DNA of 27,622 bases from an uncultured Alphaproteobacteria bacterium (GTDB lineage: Bacteria; Pseudomonadota; Alphaproteobacteria; RF32; CAG-239), in the NCBI GenBank assembly GCA_944391365.1, contig CALXTH010000084.1:1-27622 (forward strand). The letters are read 5' to 3'. The position numbers and the translations under genes were made by a program. The number at the start of each line of letters is the position of its first letter. The first letter of the stretch is position 1. Shown in pieces: positions 1 through 6,105 of the stretch. The notes beneath the pieces were generated by a model, which saw only the letters and a list, made by a program, of their open reading frames with translations, was not told the DNA's origin and made no database searches.

Positions 1-612
1 GTAAACACCGTTACTATCGCTGGCAACGCCCGTCACTTTACCAAAGATGGTCGTGGTTACCGTGGCGTTGGTTTCACCGTTTGGAACCGTGGTGCTGACG
101 GAAATGACATAAGCGCCGTCTTCGAGCTGATTGCCGTTGCTGTCTTTGCCGTCCCAGGTAAATTCGTGCGTTCCGGATGTTTTTTCGGCTGTTTCGGAGT
201 AGACGATTTTGCCGTTTAAGTCTTTGACCGTAATAACGGCACTTGAAACATCTTTATCCAGCGTATAGGTTGCTTTGGCGACACCGCCGTCCAGAGGCAT
301 GACATCTCCCAAAACCTGTGCAACTTTACCAATATAAGAAACGGCCTGGGCTCCAAGGTTGGCAATATTCATACTCAACAGAGAATCGAGCTTTTCATTG
401 GTCTGGATCGCCTGCTCAACGCTAGAATACTGAACCAGCTGGTTGGTGAACTCGGCTGTATCCATCGGGTCAAGCGGATCCTGATATTTCAGCTGCGTTG
501 TCAGCAGGGTCAGAAATGTGTTCATATCGGCGGACAACTGCTGTGAAGCTGCATTTGTGCTTGAAGAGCTTCCGGTTGAAACATATCCGTTAATGGAATT
601 GACGTCAGACAT
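1..612 (-). CDS. flgD: Flagellar hook assembly scaffold protein FlgD (3'-truncated by window edge)
   Basis: FlgD caps the growing flagellar hook so that hook protein (FlgE) subunits can polymerise, and is itself absent from the finished flagellum. The 204 codons visible from ATG at 612 run open to base 1, so the C-terminus lies outside the window. The N-terminal third carries the family signature: a Ser/Thr-rich leader, then FLTLLTTQLKYQDPLDPMD and EFTNQLVQYSSVEQAI. This is followed by a FlgD-type Ig/FnIII-like region containing ITVKDLNGKIVYSE and TWDGKDSNGNQLEDGAY. The start is supported by a strong ribosome site, AAAGGAGG, six bases before ATG. It lies 16 bp downstream of fliK on the same strand, the usual fliK-flgD order, and is probably co-transcribed with it. 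Confidence 0.93.
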   Translation of the reverse strand, partial: MSDVNSINGYVSTGSSSSTNAASQQLSADMNTFLTLLTTQLKYQDPLDPMDTAEFTNQLVQYSSVEQAIQTNEKLDSLLSMNIANLGAQAVSYIGKVAQVLGDVMPLDGGVAKATYTLDKDVSSAVITVKDLNGKIVYSETAEKTSGTHEFTWDGKDSNGNQLEDGAYVISVSTTVPNGETNATVTTTIFGKVTGVASDSNGVY

Positions 613-628
613 GACAGACCTCCTTTCT

Positions 629-2434
629 TTATACCCTGATATTCAGAGCTGATTTTCCGTCCCAGTTTTCTCCGGCGGCAGCTTCGGCAAACAACTCATC
701 ATTGTCAGCCCCCTGCTCCAACATATCGCCCAGAAAACTGCGAAGAGCCTGCTGGCTGTTTTCACGGTCGGCGTCTCTGCCTCTGAAACTGAAGCTGAAA
801 CTGCCTTCATCCGTATTAAAGCCGGCATCGTTAAACGCTTTTTCAAGACTAGACATATCTTTTTGCAGAATATCCATCGTTTCAGCCCGGCTGGAAATGA
901 TATGCGCCTGAAGTTTGCCGTCTTTGGATATCTGCATTTTGATTTCAATGTGTCCCAAATCTTCCGGTTTGAGCTGGATTTCAATTTTATCAACGCCTTT
1001 AACGGCTGATTTGGTGATATTGACCTTAACCTGTTCAATAACCTCCCGGCTCATGCCTTTGTAGATATCCCGGAAAGAAGAATTTTTGGCATCAGCAACG
1101 GCGGTTTGTTCAGCCCGGGCCAGTTGTGCCGCTTCAGCACCGGAATGAGACAAGGTATTTACATTGCTTCCGGCTTCTTTGACTCCTTTAACGGCAATCT
1201 GAACCAGATTATCCATGTTATTTTCTCCGGCCGGGGCTGTTTGTGCGGCAACCGGAGCCGCGGCGACAGGGGTTTGCTGCATATTGGTATTTGCAGCGAT
1301 ATTGGCAGACGGCGCCGTTTTTTGTTCTGTGGTCAGGGTTTTAACCGCGTCAGAAACGACATCGTCCGCGCTGTCATAGGCAAAATTTTCCTCATGCACG
1401 TTAACATTGACCGAAAGTTTTTTATCTTCGGGCAGCAGGGACTCAAGTTCTGCAGCCTGAACATTCCGGATTTCAGCCTCCGGGGCAACTTTTTCTGCTT
1501 TTTCAGGCATGGCGGCGGCCGTCTGCATTTGCTGCTCCGGCTGTTTTACACTTTCAATGACTTTTTGGACAACCGGTGTCAACGATGAAATATCAACTCC
1601 TTTTTCTTCCAGTCCCCGGGTCATTTCTTCGACCGGATACAGCGCTATATCGGCCTGAGAATTGTCCTGAGGCACAACCGGCACCAGCAGATTGTCCTGC
1701 TGAGTCAATGACGACAAAAGCTCTGTTCCGCTCATTTCCGTGTATTCTCCGGTTAAGCCGTTATATACAGTGACTGAGGGCATTTGCGCCAGTTCATCCA
1801 GCCCTGAGACCTGAATGCCCAAGGCGGACAACATGCCTAACAGCTCATCAATCAGCATCCGGGTGTTTTCTGCCGTTTCCGTTGTTTCACCATTTTCAGT
1901 CTGCATACCGTTTTGAGTTTCGGAAATGTCTCCGTTTTCTGCGGCTTCCGCTTTTGCTCCGCCGTTGTTTTCAGCTTTCTCTACGGCTGTTTTATCACCT
2001 TTTGTTTCATTTCCAGCTGAGGAAACCGGTTCATCTTTTGCCTGAGACGACGAAGAAGATGCAGATGCCTCTTTGTTATCTGTCCTGTCATCTTCGGGTT
2101 TTGTTTTTTTATTGTCAGAAGCGGCCTGATTTCTCTCGTTTCTTTCGGTCGTTTTATTTTCACGTCCGGAAACTCTGACATCCTTGTCGGAGACAACCCG
2201 GCCTGAGGTTCTGTCAACCGGTGCTGATGAAGCGGCAAAATCTCCTTCGGCATCTGTTTCGGCTGAAATCCGGATGCCGGTATTGCTTTGCTGTTTCAAC
2301 ATATTTATAAATTCACTGCCGCTGACGCCTTTTTTCAGGTTTGCCGCCAGGTTGTTTTTATCTGCCGTCCGGGCGGTTGTGCCGTTCTGGATCAGAAACA
2401 TATTGGTCAGCTCATTTATCTCTTTTATTTCCAT
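629..2434 (-). CDS. fliK: Flagellar hook-length control protein FliK
   Basis: FliK is the secreted ruler that measures hook length and switches export specificity from hook to filament proteins. The 601-aa product has the expected build. A short N-terminal region is followed by a long low-complexity linker rich in Lys, Glu, Asp, Asn, Ser and Thr. A conserved C-terminal Flg_hook domain lies at roughly residues 470-560, where IEIQLKPEDLGHIEIKMQIS is diagnostic. I chose ATG at 2434 (MEIKEINELTN) because AAAGGA sits about seven bases upstream; an in-frame ATG at 2488 would add 18 residues but has no ribosome site. The linker is poorly conserved in this family, so identification rests on the C-terminal domain and on flgD directly downstream. 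Confidence 0.9.
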   Translation of the reverse strand: MEIKEINELTNMFLIQNGTTARTADKNNLAANLKKGVSGSEFINMLKQQSNTGIRISAETDAEGDFAASSAPVDRTSGRVVSDKDVRVSGRENKTTERNERNQAASDNKKTKPEDDRTDNKEASASSSSSQAKDEPVSSAGNETKGDKTAVEKAENNGGAKAEAAENGDISETQNGMQTENGETTETAENTRMLIDELLGMLSALGIQVSGLDELAQMPSVTVYNGLTGEYTEMSGTELLSSLTQQDNLLVPVVPQDNSQADIALYPVEEMTRGLEEKGVDISSLTPVVQKVIESVKQPEQQMQTAAAMPEKAEKVAPEAEIRNVQAAELESLLPEDKKLSVNVNVHEENFAYDSADDVVSDAVKTLTTEQKTAPSANIAANTNMQQTPVAAAPVAAQTAPAGENNMDNLVQIAVKGVKEAGSNVNTLSHSGAEAAQLARAEQTAVADAKNSSFRDIYKGMSREVIEQVKVNITKSAVKGVDKIEIQLKPEDLGHIEIKMQISKDGKLQAHIISSRAETMDILQKDMSSLEKAFNDAGFNTDEGSFSFSFRGRDADRENSQQALRSFLGDMLEQGADNDELFAEAAAGENWDGKSALNIRV

Positions 2435-2600
2435 GACAGAATCCTTTAAACAATTCACTCCCCGTATCTTATGCAAAAACCATGCCATATTTTTTCATAC
2501 CCATAAAAATACGGATAAAATCCTTCTTTGGACATTTTCCAAATATAAAATTATATTTTCGGCACGGTGAAAAAATATTTGTATTTTTAATTTAATGTCT

Positions 2601-2606
2601 TATAAT
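2601..2606 (+). promoter_or_regulatory. -10 box TATAAT of a probable sigma70 promoter for the 2641-3676 operon
   Basis: A perfect TATAAT lies 34 bases before the ATG at 2641. The best -35 candidates, around 2578-2584 (TTTGTA or TTGTAT), match the consensus at only three positions, so the promoter may be weak or activator-dependent. The surrounding AT-rich interval (2435-2640) separates the divergent fliK gene from this operon. Confidence 0.45.
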
Positions 2607-2640
2607 CTGTTTTGCTGGAACAGAAAAAGGAGTGGCAAAT

Positions 2641-3195
2641 ATGGCTTATCCGGTAGTCGAATCAGCTGTCGATGTGGCGTACTGGTTCTTTGACAAGGCG
2701 TCTGATGACAGGGTCGCGCTTGATGATTATAAAATGCAGCAGTTGCTGTTTTTGTCACAGGTTTTGTTTGCCAGGACGTATAATCAGGAGATGATGTTTC
2801 CGTCGATGTTTGTTTGTGATGAAGACGGTTTTTTTGAACCCAACATTAAAAAAATTCTGGCGCAGGGGCGGCCTTTTATGCCCAGAGCCAAATTTGGCAG
2901 CAAAGTGTCAGAGTTTTTGGAAGAGGTGTGGAAAAAATATGCTCCGATGAGTTCCAAAGAGATAAAAATGTTTATTCTGAATTCGGCTCTGTATGCCGAG
3001 TTTGCCAAAAGCGGTGCAAAAAATCTGGTGGATTTTAAATCTGTCATTGAGTTTTTAAATAAACATGTTAGCTTTGCCGATGAGTATGAAAATTCAGGAA
3101 AAAGAAAAGTCCTGCTCTCGCAAAACGGGCCGGTCATGGTTTCTCAATGGAAACCCCGGAAAGTTACTAAAGGTGATATAAATAAAGGAGACTGA
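2641..3195 (+). CDS. Panacea/DUF4065 (SocA-like) domain protein
   Basis: The 184-aa product resembles the Panacea (DUF4065, SocA/GepA-like) family, whose members include antitoxins and adaptor-like proteins such as Caulobacter SocA. Visible matches are an opening helix AYWFFDK, a hydrophobic core helix MQQLLFLSQVLFARTYNQ corresponding to the family's KLLYFAQ segment, and a C-terminal helix pair FLEEVWKKYAPMSSKEIKM. There is no signal peptide or membrane segment. ATG at 2641 is preferred over GTG at 2632 because AGGAG lies eight bases upstream of the ATG. The gene ends one base before the DUF192 lipoprotein gene, so the two are coupled. No toxin gene is adjacent, so an antitoxin role is not supported here. 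Family assignment is by eye and moderate. Confidence 0.6.
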   Translation: MAYPVVESAVDVAYWFFDKASDDRVALDDYKMQQLLFLSQVLFARTYNQEMMFPSMFVCDEDGFFEPNIKKILAQGRPFMPRAKFGSKVSEFLEEVWKKYAPMSSKEIKMFILNSALYAEFAKSGAKNLVDFKSVIEFLNKHVSFADEYENSGKRKVLLSQNGPVMVSQWKPRKVTKGDINKGD

Positions 3196-3196
3196 T

Positions 3197-3676
3197 ATGT
3201 GTAAAAATCTGCTGAAAGCTTTTGCTGCGGTTTTATTGTTGGCCGGATGTTCAGAACAGGAAAAAAGCACTCCGGCGGCGGAGGCAAATCTGACAATTAT
3301 TTCTGCCGAAGACGGCAATGTCTCAGAGTTTACGGTTGAAAATGCCGTTACGCCCGAGGAGCTGCAAAAGGGTCTGATGTTCAGGGACTCTTTGTTGCCG
3401 GCGCATGGCATGGCTTTTGACCTGAGCGGTTATGACAATGCCGTGATGTGGATGAAAGACACCAGAATTCCTTTGGACATGATTTTTGCCAATGACGGGA
3501 AAGTCGTCTGGGTCTATGAAAACGCTCAGCCGATGTCAACAGAGAATATTACATCTCCGGAGCATGCCGACGTTGTGATTGAGCTGAATGCCGGAGAGGC
3601 AAAGCTTCATAATATTAAGCCGGGAGACATCGTCAAACACGCTTTTTTCAATAATACCGAAGAAAAAGCCAACTAA
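3197..3676 (+). CDS. DUF192 family lipoprotein
   Basis: This 159-aa protein has a lipoprotein signal peptide (basic start, hydrophobic stretch, LLLAGC with Cys18 as the lipidated residue) followed by a DUF192 domain. Typical family pieces are TPEELQKGLMFRDSL, GMAFDL, MWMKDTRIPLDMIF and VIELNAGEAKLHNIKPGD. DUF192 proteins are small periplasmic beta-rich proteins with no firmly assigned function. AAAGGAG six bases upstream supports the ATG at 3197, and the preceding gene stops just before it, so translation is likely coupled. A dispersed palindromic repeat begins at the base after its stop codon (3677), and the first strong terminator is about 270 bp further on. Confidence 0.88.
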   Translation: MCKNLLKAFAAVLLLAGCSEQEKSTPAAEANLTIISAEDGNVSEFTVENAVTPEELQKGLMFRDSLLPAHGMAFDLSGYDNAVMWMKDTRIPLDMIFANDGKVVWVYENAQPMSTENITSPEHADVVIELNAGEAKLHNIKPGDIVKHAFFNNTEEKAN

Positions 3677-3752
3677 CGACCTGAGGCAGGTCGATCCCAT
3701 CGGTTTGCTGTTGATTGATCGAGGCAAAGGAGGCGCGATGCTCAGATTGTGC
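3677..3752 (+). repeat. Dispersed palindromic repeat, copy 1 (76 bp)
   Basis: This segment matches 27407-27482 at about 70 of 76 positions (counted by eye) in the same orientation. It opens with the inverted repeat CGACCTG-agg-CAGGTCG (3677-3693) and continues with an imperfect CGATC...GATCG hairpin. It starts immediately after the stop codon of the DUF192 gene. I see no coding potential. It resembles REP/BIME-type intergenic elements. Confidence 0.8.
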
Positions 3753-3776
3753 CCCAGTTGAGACAGATAAATCAGC

Positions 3777-3918
3777 TGTGTCATCGCGAGCAGGCAACAG
3801 CCTGCGTGGCGATCCATAAAAATAAGACTGGATTGCCGCGTCGACCTAGCGGTCTCCTCGCAATGACAGGGACGGGGAAAATGGGTTGCCGAGGCGAATA
3901 AATTCGCCTCGCAATGAC
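3777..3918. repeat. Cluster of REP-like palindromes of the GTCATTGCGAG...GGCAATCC type
   Basis: Three related units lie in tandem: 3777-3816 (TCATCGCGAG...GGCGATCCA), 3829-3868 (TGGATTGCC...CTCGCAATGACA) and about 3883-3918 (GGTTGCCGAGG...CTCGCAATGAC). The first two are inverted with respect to each other, so 3777-3868 can fold into one large stem. Repeats with these ends (GTCATTGCGAGG and GGCAATCC) recur in intergenic DNA of many bacteria. No gene is seen. Confidence 0.7.
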
Positions 3919-3948
3919 TTGGGTAACGGAGCGTTCAGGGAGGGAGTA

Positions 3949-3980
3949 AAAGGCTCAGGAGAAATCCTGAGCCTTTTTGT
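3949..3980 (+). terminator. Strong intrinsic terminator (12-bp stem, GAAA loop)
   Basis: AAAGGCTCAGGA (3949-3960) pairs perfectly with TCCTGAGCCTTT (3965-3976) around a GAAA tetraloop and is followed by TTGT, giving a five-T run at the stem end. It would end transcription from the 2641-3676 operon after it passes through the repeats. The A-rich 5' arm means it could also work on the minus strand. Confidence 0.75.
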
Positions 3981-4245
3981 CAGGTTGAAAATCTGAAGTT
4001 CGTGATTATTTCCTATTTGTATATTGATTTTTAAGATTTGTTATGTTAGAATAGTTTCAACTGATGAGAGGTTCATCAGCCAGGGTTTTCCAGCCCTTTC
4101 AGGTTGGGTCGTTTTAGCATAACGACTTGAAATAATAATATGCTGGTATTCGCACATTAACTTGACTGCGGGTGCCAGCGAATAAGGCTCCGCCAAATAA
4201 GCTGGGGCTGTTCAACTTGACAGTCTGGAAACACCCTATGTCGCA
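3981..4245 (+). other. Non-coding, hairpin-rich stretch upstream of the variable protein
   Basis: I find no convincing gene here, and stop codons interrupt the frame of the downstream ORF at 4183-4185 and 4198-4200. Instead there are perfect stems: CTGATGA/TCATCAG (4061-4067 with 4073-4079), GTCGTT/AACGAC (4108-4113 with 4121-4126), and TATTCGC/GCGAATA (4148-4154 with 4178-4184). GCTGG at 4142-4146 could compete by pairing with CCAGC at 4175-4179. The octamer AACTTGAC occurs twice (4159-4166, 4214-4221). It may be a structured leader or the decayed 5' part of the variable gene. Confidence 0.4.
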
Positions 4246-4578
4246 ATGCAAGATTTGGGGCATATGGATTGGGATGACGCTAATAACGGTTGTCGTAATT
4301 ATAGTTTCTGTGATAACCTTAAGGGAACTCTGCCCTCCAGAGAGCAATTACTTACGATGTACAGGAACAAATCATCATTGGAATCTTTACTTACTACCAA
4401 CGGTGGAAAGAAATTCTCCACAGAATCCCATTATTGGTCGTCTACTCCCTACTACGGCGGCTACGACAGCGCCTACTACTTCGTGAATATGTCTAATGGC
4501 GACTATTGGGATTACGGCTACAGCGGTTGGTACGACGGCTATGACGGCGATGTTCGGCCGGTGTTGGTGAATTATTAG
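4246..4578 (+). CDS. DUF1566/Lcl-like variable-domain protein, probably 5'-truncated
   Basis: The 110-aa frame has the layout of a DUF1566 (Lcl C-terminal, C-type-lectin-like) domain: MDWDDANNGC, GTLPSREQLLTMY, YWSST and a terminal VRPVL. The ATG at 4246 has no ribosome site. The frame stays open and domain-like back to a stop at 4198-4200 (AGAVQLDSLETPYVA precedes the Met), so this is probably the 3' part of a gene that lost its start, or a donor cassette. Codon use changes sharply at YWSST. By my count 22 of the next 34 codons end in C, almost all TAC, GAC, GGC or AGC, against about 13 of 64 before it. That pattern is expected if AAC codons of a template were randomised at their adenines, as in diversity-generating retroelement targets. 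A related C-terminus lies at 27526-27622. Confidence 0.65.
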   Translation: MQDLGHMDWDDANNGCRNYSFCDNLKGTLPSREQLLTMYRNKSSLESLLTTNGGKKFSTESHYWSSTPYYGGYDSAYYFVNMSNGDYWDYGYSGWYDGYDGDVRPVLVNY

Positions 4579-4600
4579 GTTTGTGGTTTCTCAAAATGCA

Positions 4601-4622
4601 AAGCCCGGTTCAGGCCGGGCTT
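4601..4622 (+). terminator. Perfect 8-bp hairpin just after the variable gene
   Basis: AAGCCCGG (4601-4608) pairs with CCGGGCTT (4615-4622) around a six-base loop, 22 bases after the stop codon at 4578. It is followed by CAGAGTTT rather than a good T run, so as a terminator it is only fair. A short GC-rich hairpin at this place is also what marks the 3' flank of known diversity-generating retroelement targets. Confidence 0.5.
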
Positions 4623-4695
4623 CAGAGTTTAATTTAAAAAAATTTTATACAAGATGACAACAATCGAACTGTGCTAAAAAAATATTTCAATCTGT

Positions 4696-4724
4696 TTGAC
4701 ATTCCGGTTGCGGGAGGGTAGGAT
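4696..4724 (+). promoter_or_regulatory. Sigma70-like promoter of the GNAT gene
   Basis: A perfect -35 TTGACA (4696-4701) is separated by 17 bases from TAGGAT (4719-4724, four of six matches). The predicted start near 4731 leaves a leader of about 28 bases with the ribosome site GGAGG. Confidence 0.5.
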
Positions 4725-4758
4725 GAGGCGTTGTGGATGATTGTTTCGGAGGCCGATT

Positions 4759-5193
4759 ATGCAGATTAAAATCAAAGCAGAAAATTCAGCGTTTAACCGT
4801 AAATTTCTTGATAATCAGCTGGTTAAGGAAATTTGTGGTCAAATGGCGTATTTTTCCGGGCATAATCCGCGCAGAAAAGACACGGAAGTTTCTTTTTATG
4901 TTTATGACGGTGATGAAATTATCGGCGGAGCGGCGGCTTTAATCAAGCCGACCTCATGGCTTTCACTTGAAGCTGTTTTTATTGCCGAAAAATATCGCGG
5001 ACTTGATCTCGGCTCTCGTCTGATTGAGCGTTTGGAGACAGCTGCCCGCAAAAAAGAATGTTTCGGCATTCTTTCACAGGTCTCAGGGAATCAGGCCAGA
5101 GGATTTTTTGAAAAAGTCGGTTTTGAGCTTTGCGGAGTGCTTAAAGACTGTCCGCCGGGCGAAACGCTTTATTTTATGAAAAAGGTTTTATAA
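4759..5193 (+). CDS. GNAT-family N-acetyltransferase
   Basis: The 144-aa protein is a single GNAT domain, which transfers an acetyl group from acetyl-CoA to an amine. Motif A is clear: a beta strand SLEAVFIAEKYRG followed by LDLGSRLIERLE, the acetyl-CoA pyrophosphate-binding loop in R-G-x-x-x-G form. Motif B follows as NQARGFFEKVGFELCG. The substrate cannot be read from the sequence. I chose ATG at 4759 because GGAGG lies six bases upstream; a TTG at 4741 would add six residues but has no ribosome site. The gene has its own promoter and ends eight bases from the convergent repeat-protein gene at 5202. Confidence 0.88.
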   Translation: MQIKIKAENSAFNRKFLDNQLVKEICGQMAYFSGHNPRRKDTEVSFYVYDGDEIIGGAAALIKPTSWLSLEAVFIAEKYRGLDLGSRLIERLETAARKKECFGILSQVSGNQARGFFEKVGFELCGVLKDCPPGETLYFMKKVL

Positions 5194-5201
5194 GTCCCGT
5201 C

Positions 5202-5513
5202 TTACAGCCCTTCGCCGAAGCTGACCCAACGGACGGAAAAGTCTTCCCCGAAATCAACAAATTTGACTTTGAAATCTTCACCAAAGTCAACGAATTGCCA
5301 TTGTCCGCAAGAGTTGGCGCCGAAGTCAGTTTCTTTCACTTTCAAATCCTCACCAAAGTCAACCTGACGAATACGGAAGTCTTCTCCAAAATCAACAACT
5401 TTTACCTTTCCATACAACGGGATACCATTGTAGCGGCAGCCGGGGGATATTATCCCGGCATGTGCCGAAGCTGCCAACAGGCAAAATCCTAAAGCAAGAA
5501 AAATTTTTTTCAT
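5202..5513 (-). CDS. Small secreted protein with 11-residue VDFGEDF repeats
   Basis: The 103-aa product begins with a clear signal peptide (MKKIFLALGFCLLAASAHA, cleavage after AHA). The rest consists of about six degenerate 11-residue units of the form KVKxVDFGEDF. Each alternates charged and hydrophobic residues, as in stacked short beta strands. One unit is enlarged by an insert, ANSCGQW, whose Cys could pair with the Cys in GCRYNG. Repeats of this style (alternating KVKVV strands with a conserved loop) occur in uncharacterised secreted proteins, and a distant resemblance to DUF6150-type proteins is possible. No function is known to me. It lies ten bases after the MCE auxiliary lipoprotein gene on the same strand, so it is probably the last gene of that operon. 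Its ribosome site (AAGAGA) is weak. Confidence 0.75.
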   Translation of the reverse strand: MKKIFLALGFCLLAASAHAGIISPGCRYNGIPLYGKVKVVDFGEDFRIRQVDFGEDLKVKETDFGANSCGQWQFVDFGEDFKVKFVDFGEDFSVRWVSFGEGL

Positions 5514-5523
5514 TTTTTATCTC

Positions 5524-6105
5524 TTATTTCAATGTTACCAATTTTTGGGATATCTGCCGGCAGAGTTCGCCAACCAGTGCGCTCTGGGTTTTGGCATAAT
5601 CCGGATAATTGTCGGCCAGCGGGCGGGTCAGGACGCTGCGTTCCGTTGCCAGAACTTTTCCATTGTTGTCGCTGATTGTCCACCAGGCGTCAAGTACTGC
5701 ATTTTTATCCCAGGTGCCATCCATCCGGTTGATTTCAACACTGATGATAAAATTGTATTTTTCCTGATTATACATTTGGGGCTTGACCATTGACTTTGGC
5801 AGATAAAGCGCGATGTCATCGGCAACAATCCGCTGCAAAAGCCCCGATAAAGGCGCACTCCAGCGATTAAATTCCGATATGTTCAGCGAGACATTGTCTT
5901 CATCCAGAGTGACAATTTGAGCCCGGGACAGGTAATTGGGCACCGAAACCTCATCAATCCCGATGTTGAGTTTTTTTAATGAGACAGGCGTTATATTTTC
6001 CACCGTCTGAGAGCTTAATGTATAGAATTCAGAATCCGGCGTTTTGCGAAAGCTTATGCAGGAAGCCAGAACCAAAACAGAACACAAAATCAGCAGTTTT
6101 TTCAT
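5524..6105 (-). CDS. ABC-type transport auxiliary lipoprotein (PqiC/YmbA-like)
   Basis: This 193-aa lipoprotein (lipobox LVLASC, Cys16) matches the ABC_trans_aux family (PF03886, formerly DUF330). Family features are the N-terminal FYTLSS segment, an INIGIDEVSVPNYLSRAQIV-like strand (here LNIGIDEVSVPNYLSRAQIV), the WSAPLSGLLQRIVADDI helix and a C-terminal segment ending in SALVGELCRQISQKL. Such lipoproteins work with MCE proteins in lipid movement between inner and outer membranes, probably from the periplasmic side. The start codon overlaps the stop of mlaD in ATGA (6102-6105), so the two are translationally coupled within the mlaE-mlaF-mlaD operon. Whether it replaces MlaC or acts like PqiC/LetC is not decidable here. 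Confidence 0.87.
   Translation of the reverse strand: MKKLLILCSVLVLASCISFRKTPDSEFYTLSSQTVENITPVSLKKLNIGIDEVSVPNYLSRAQIVTLDEDNVSLNISEFNRWSAPLSGLLQRIVADDIALYLPKSMVKPQMYNQEKYNFIISVEINRMDGTWDKNAVLDAWWTISDNNGKVLATERSVLTRPLADNYPDYAKTQSALVGELCRQISQKLVTLK

Noticed and set aside
1106..1588. 160-aa open frame antisense to fliK
   Set aside because: Phe/Arg/Cys-rich composition, no start signal, and it lies in the low-complexity part of fliK.
4061..4079. CTGATGAG resembling the hammerhead ribozyme core
   Set aside because: The second core strand (GAAA at the base of the stem) is missing at the required place; the sequence is better read as a simple 7-bp hairpin.
4103..4216. Integron attC-like 7-mers GTTGGGT (4103-4109) and GTTCAAC (4210-4216)
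   Set aside because: The two boxes are in the wrong order for a single attC site, and such short degenerate motifs arise by chance.
4733..4942. 69-aa frame overlapping the start of the GNAT gene
   Set aside because: It overlaps the acetyltransferase in another frame and has no family features; the GNAT frame has the ribosome site.
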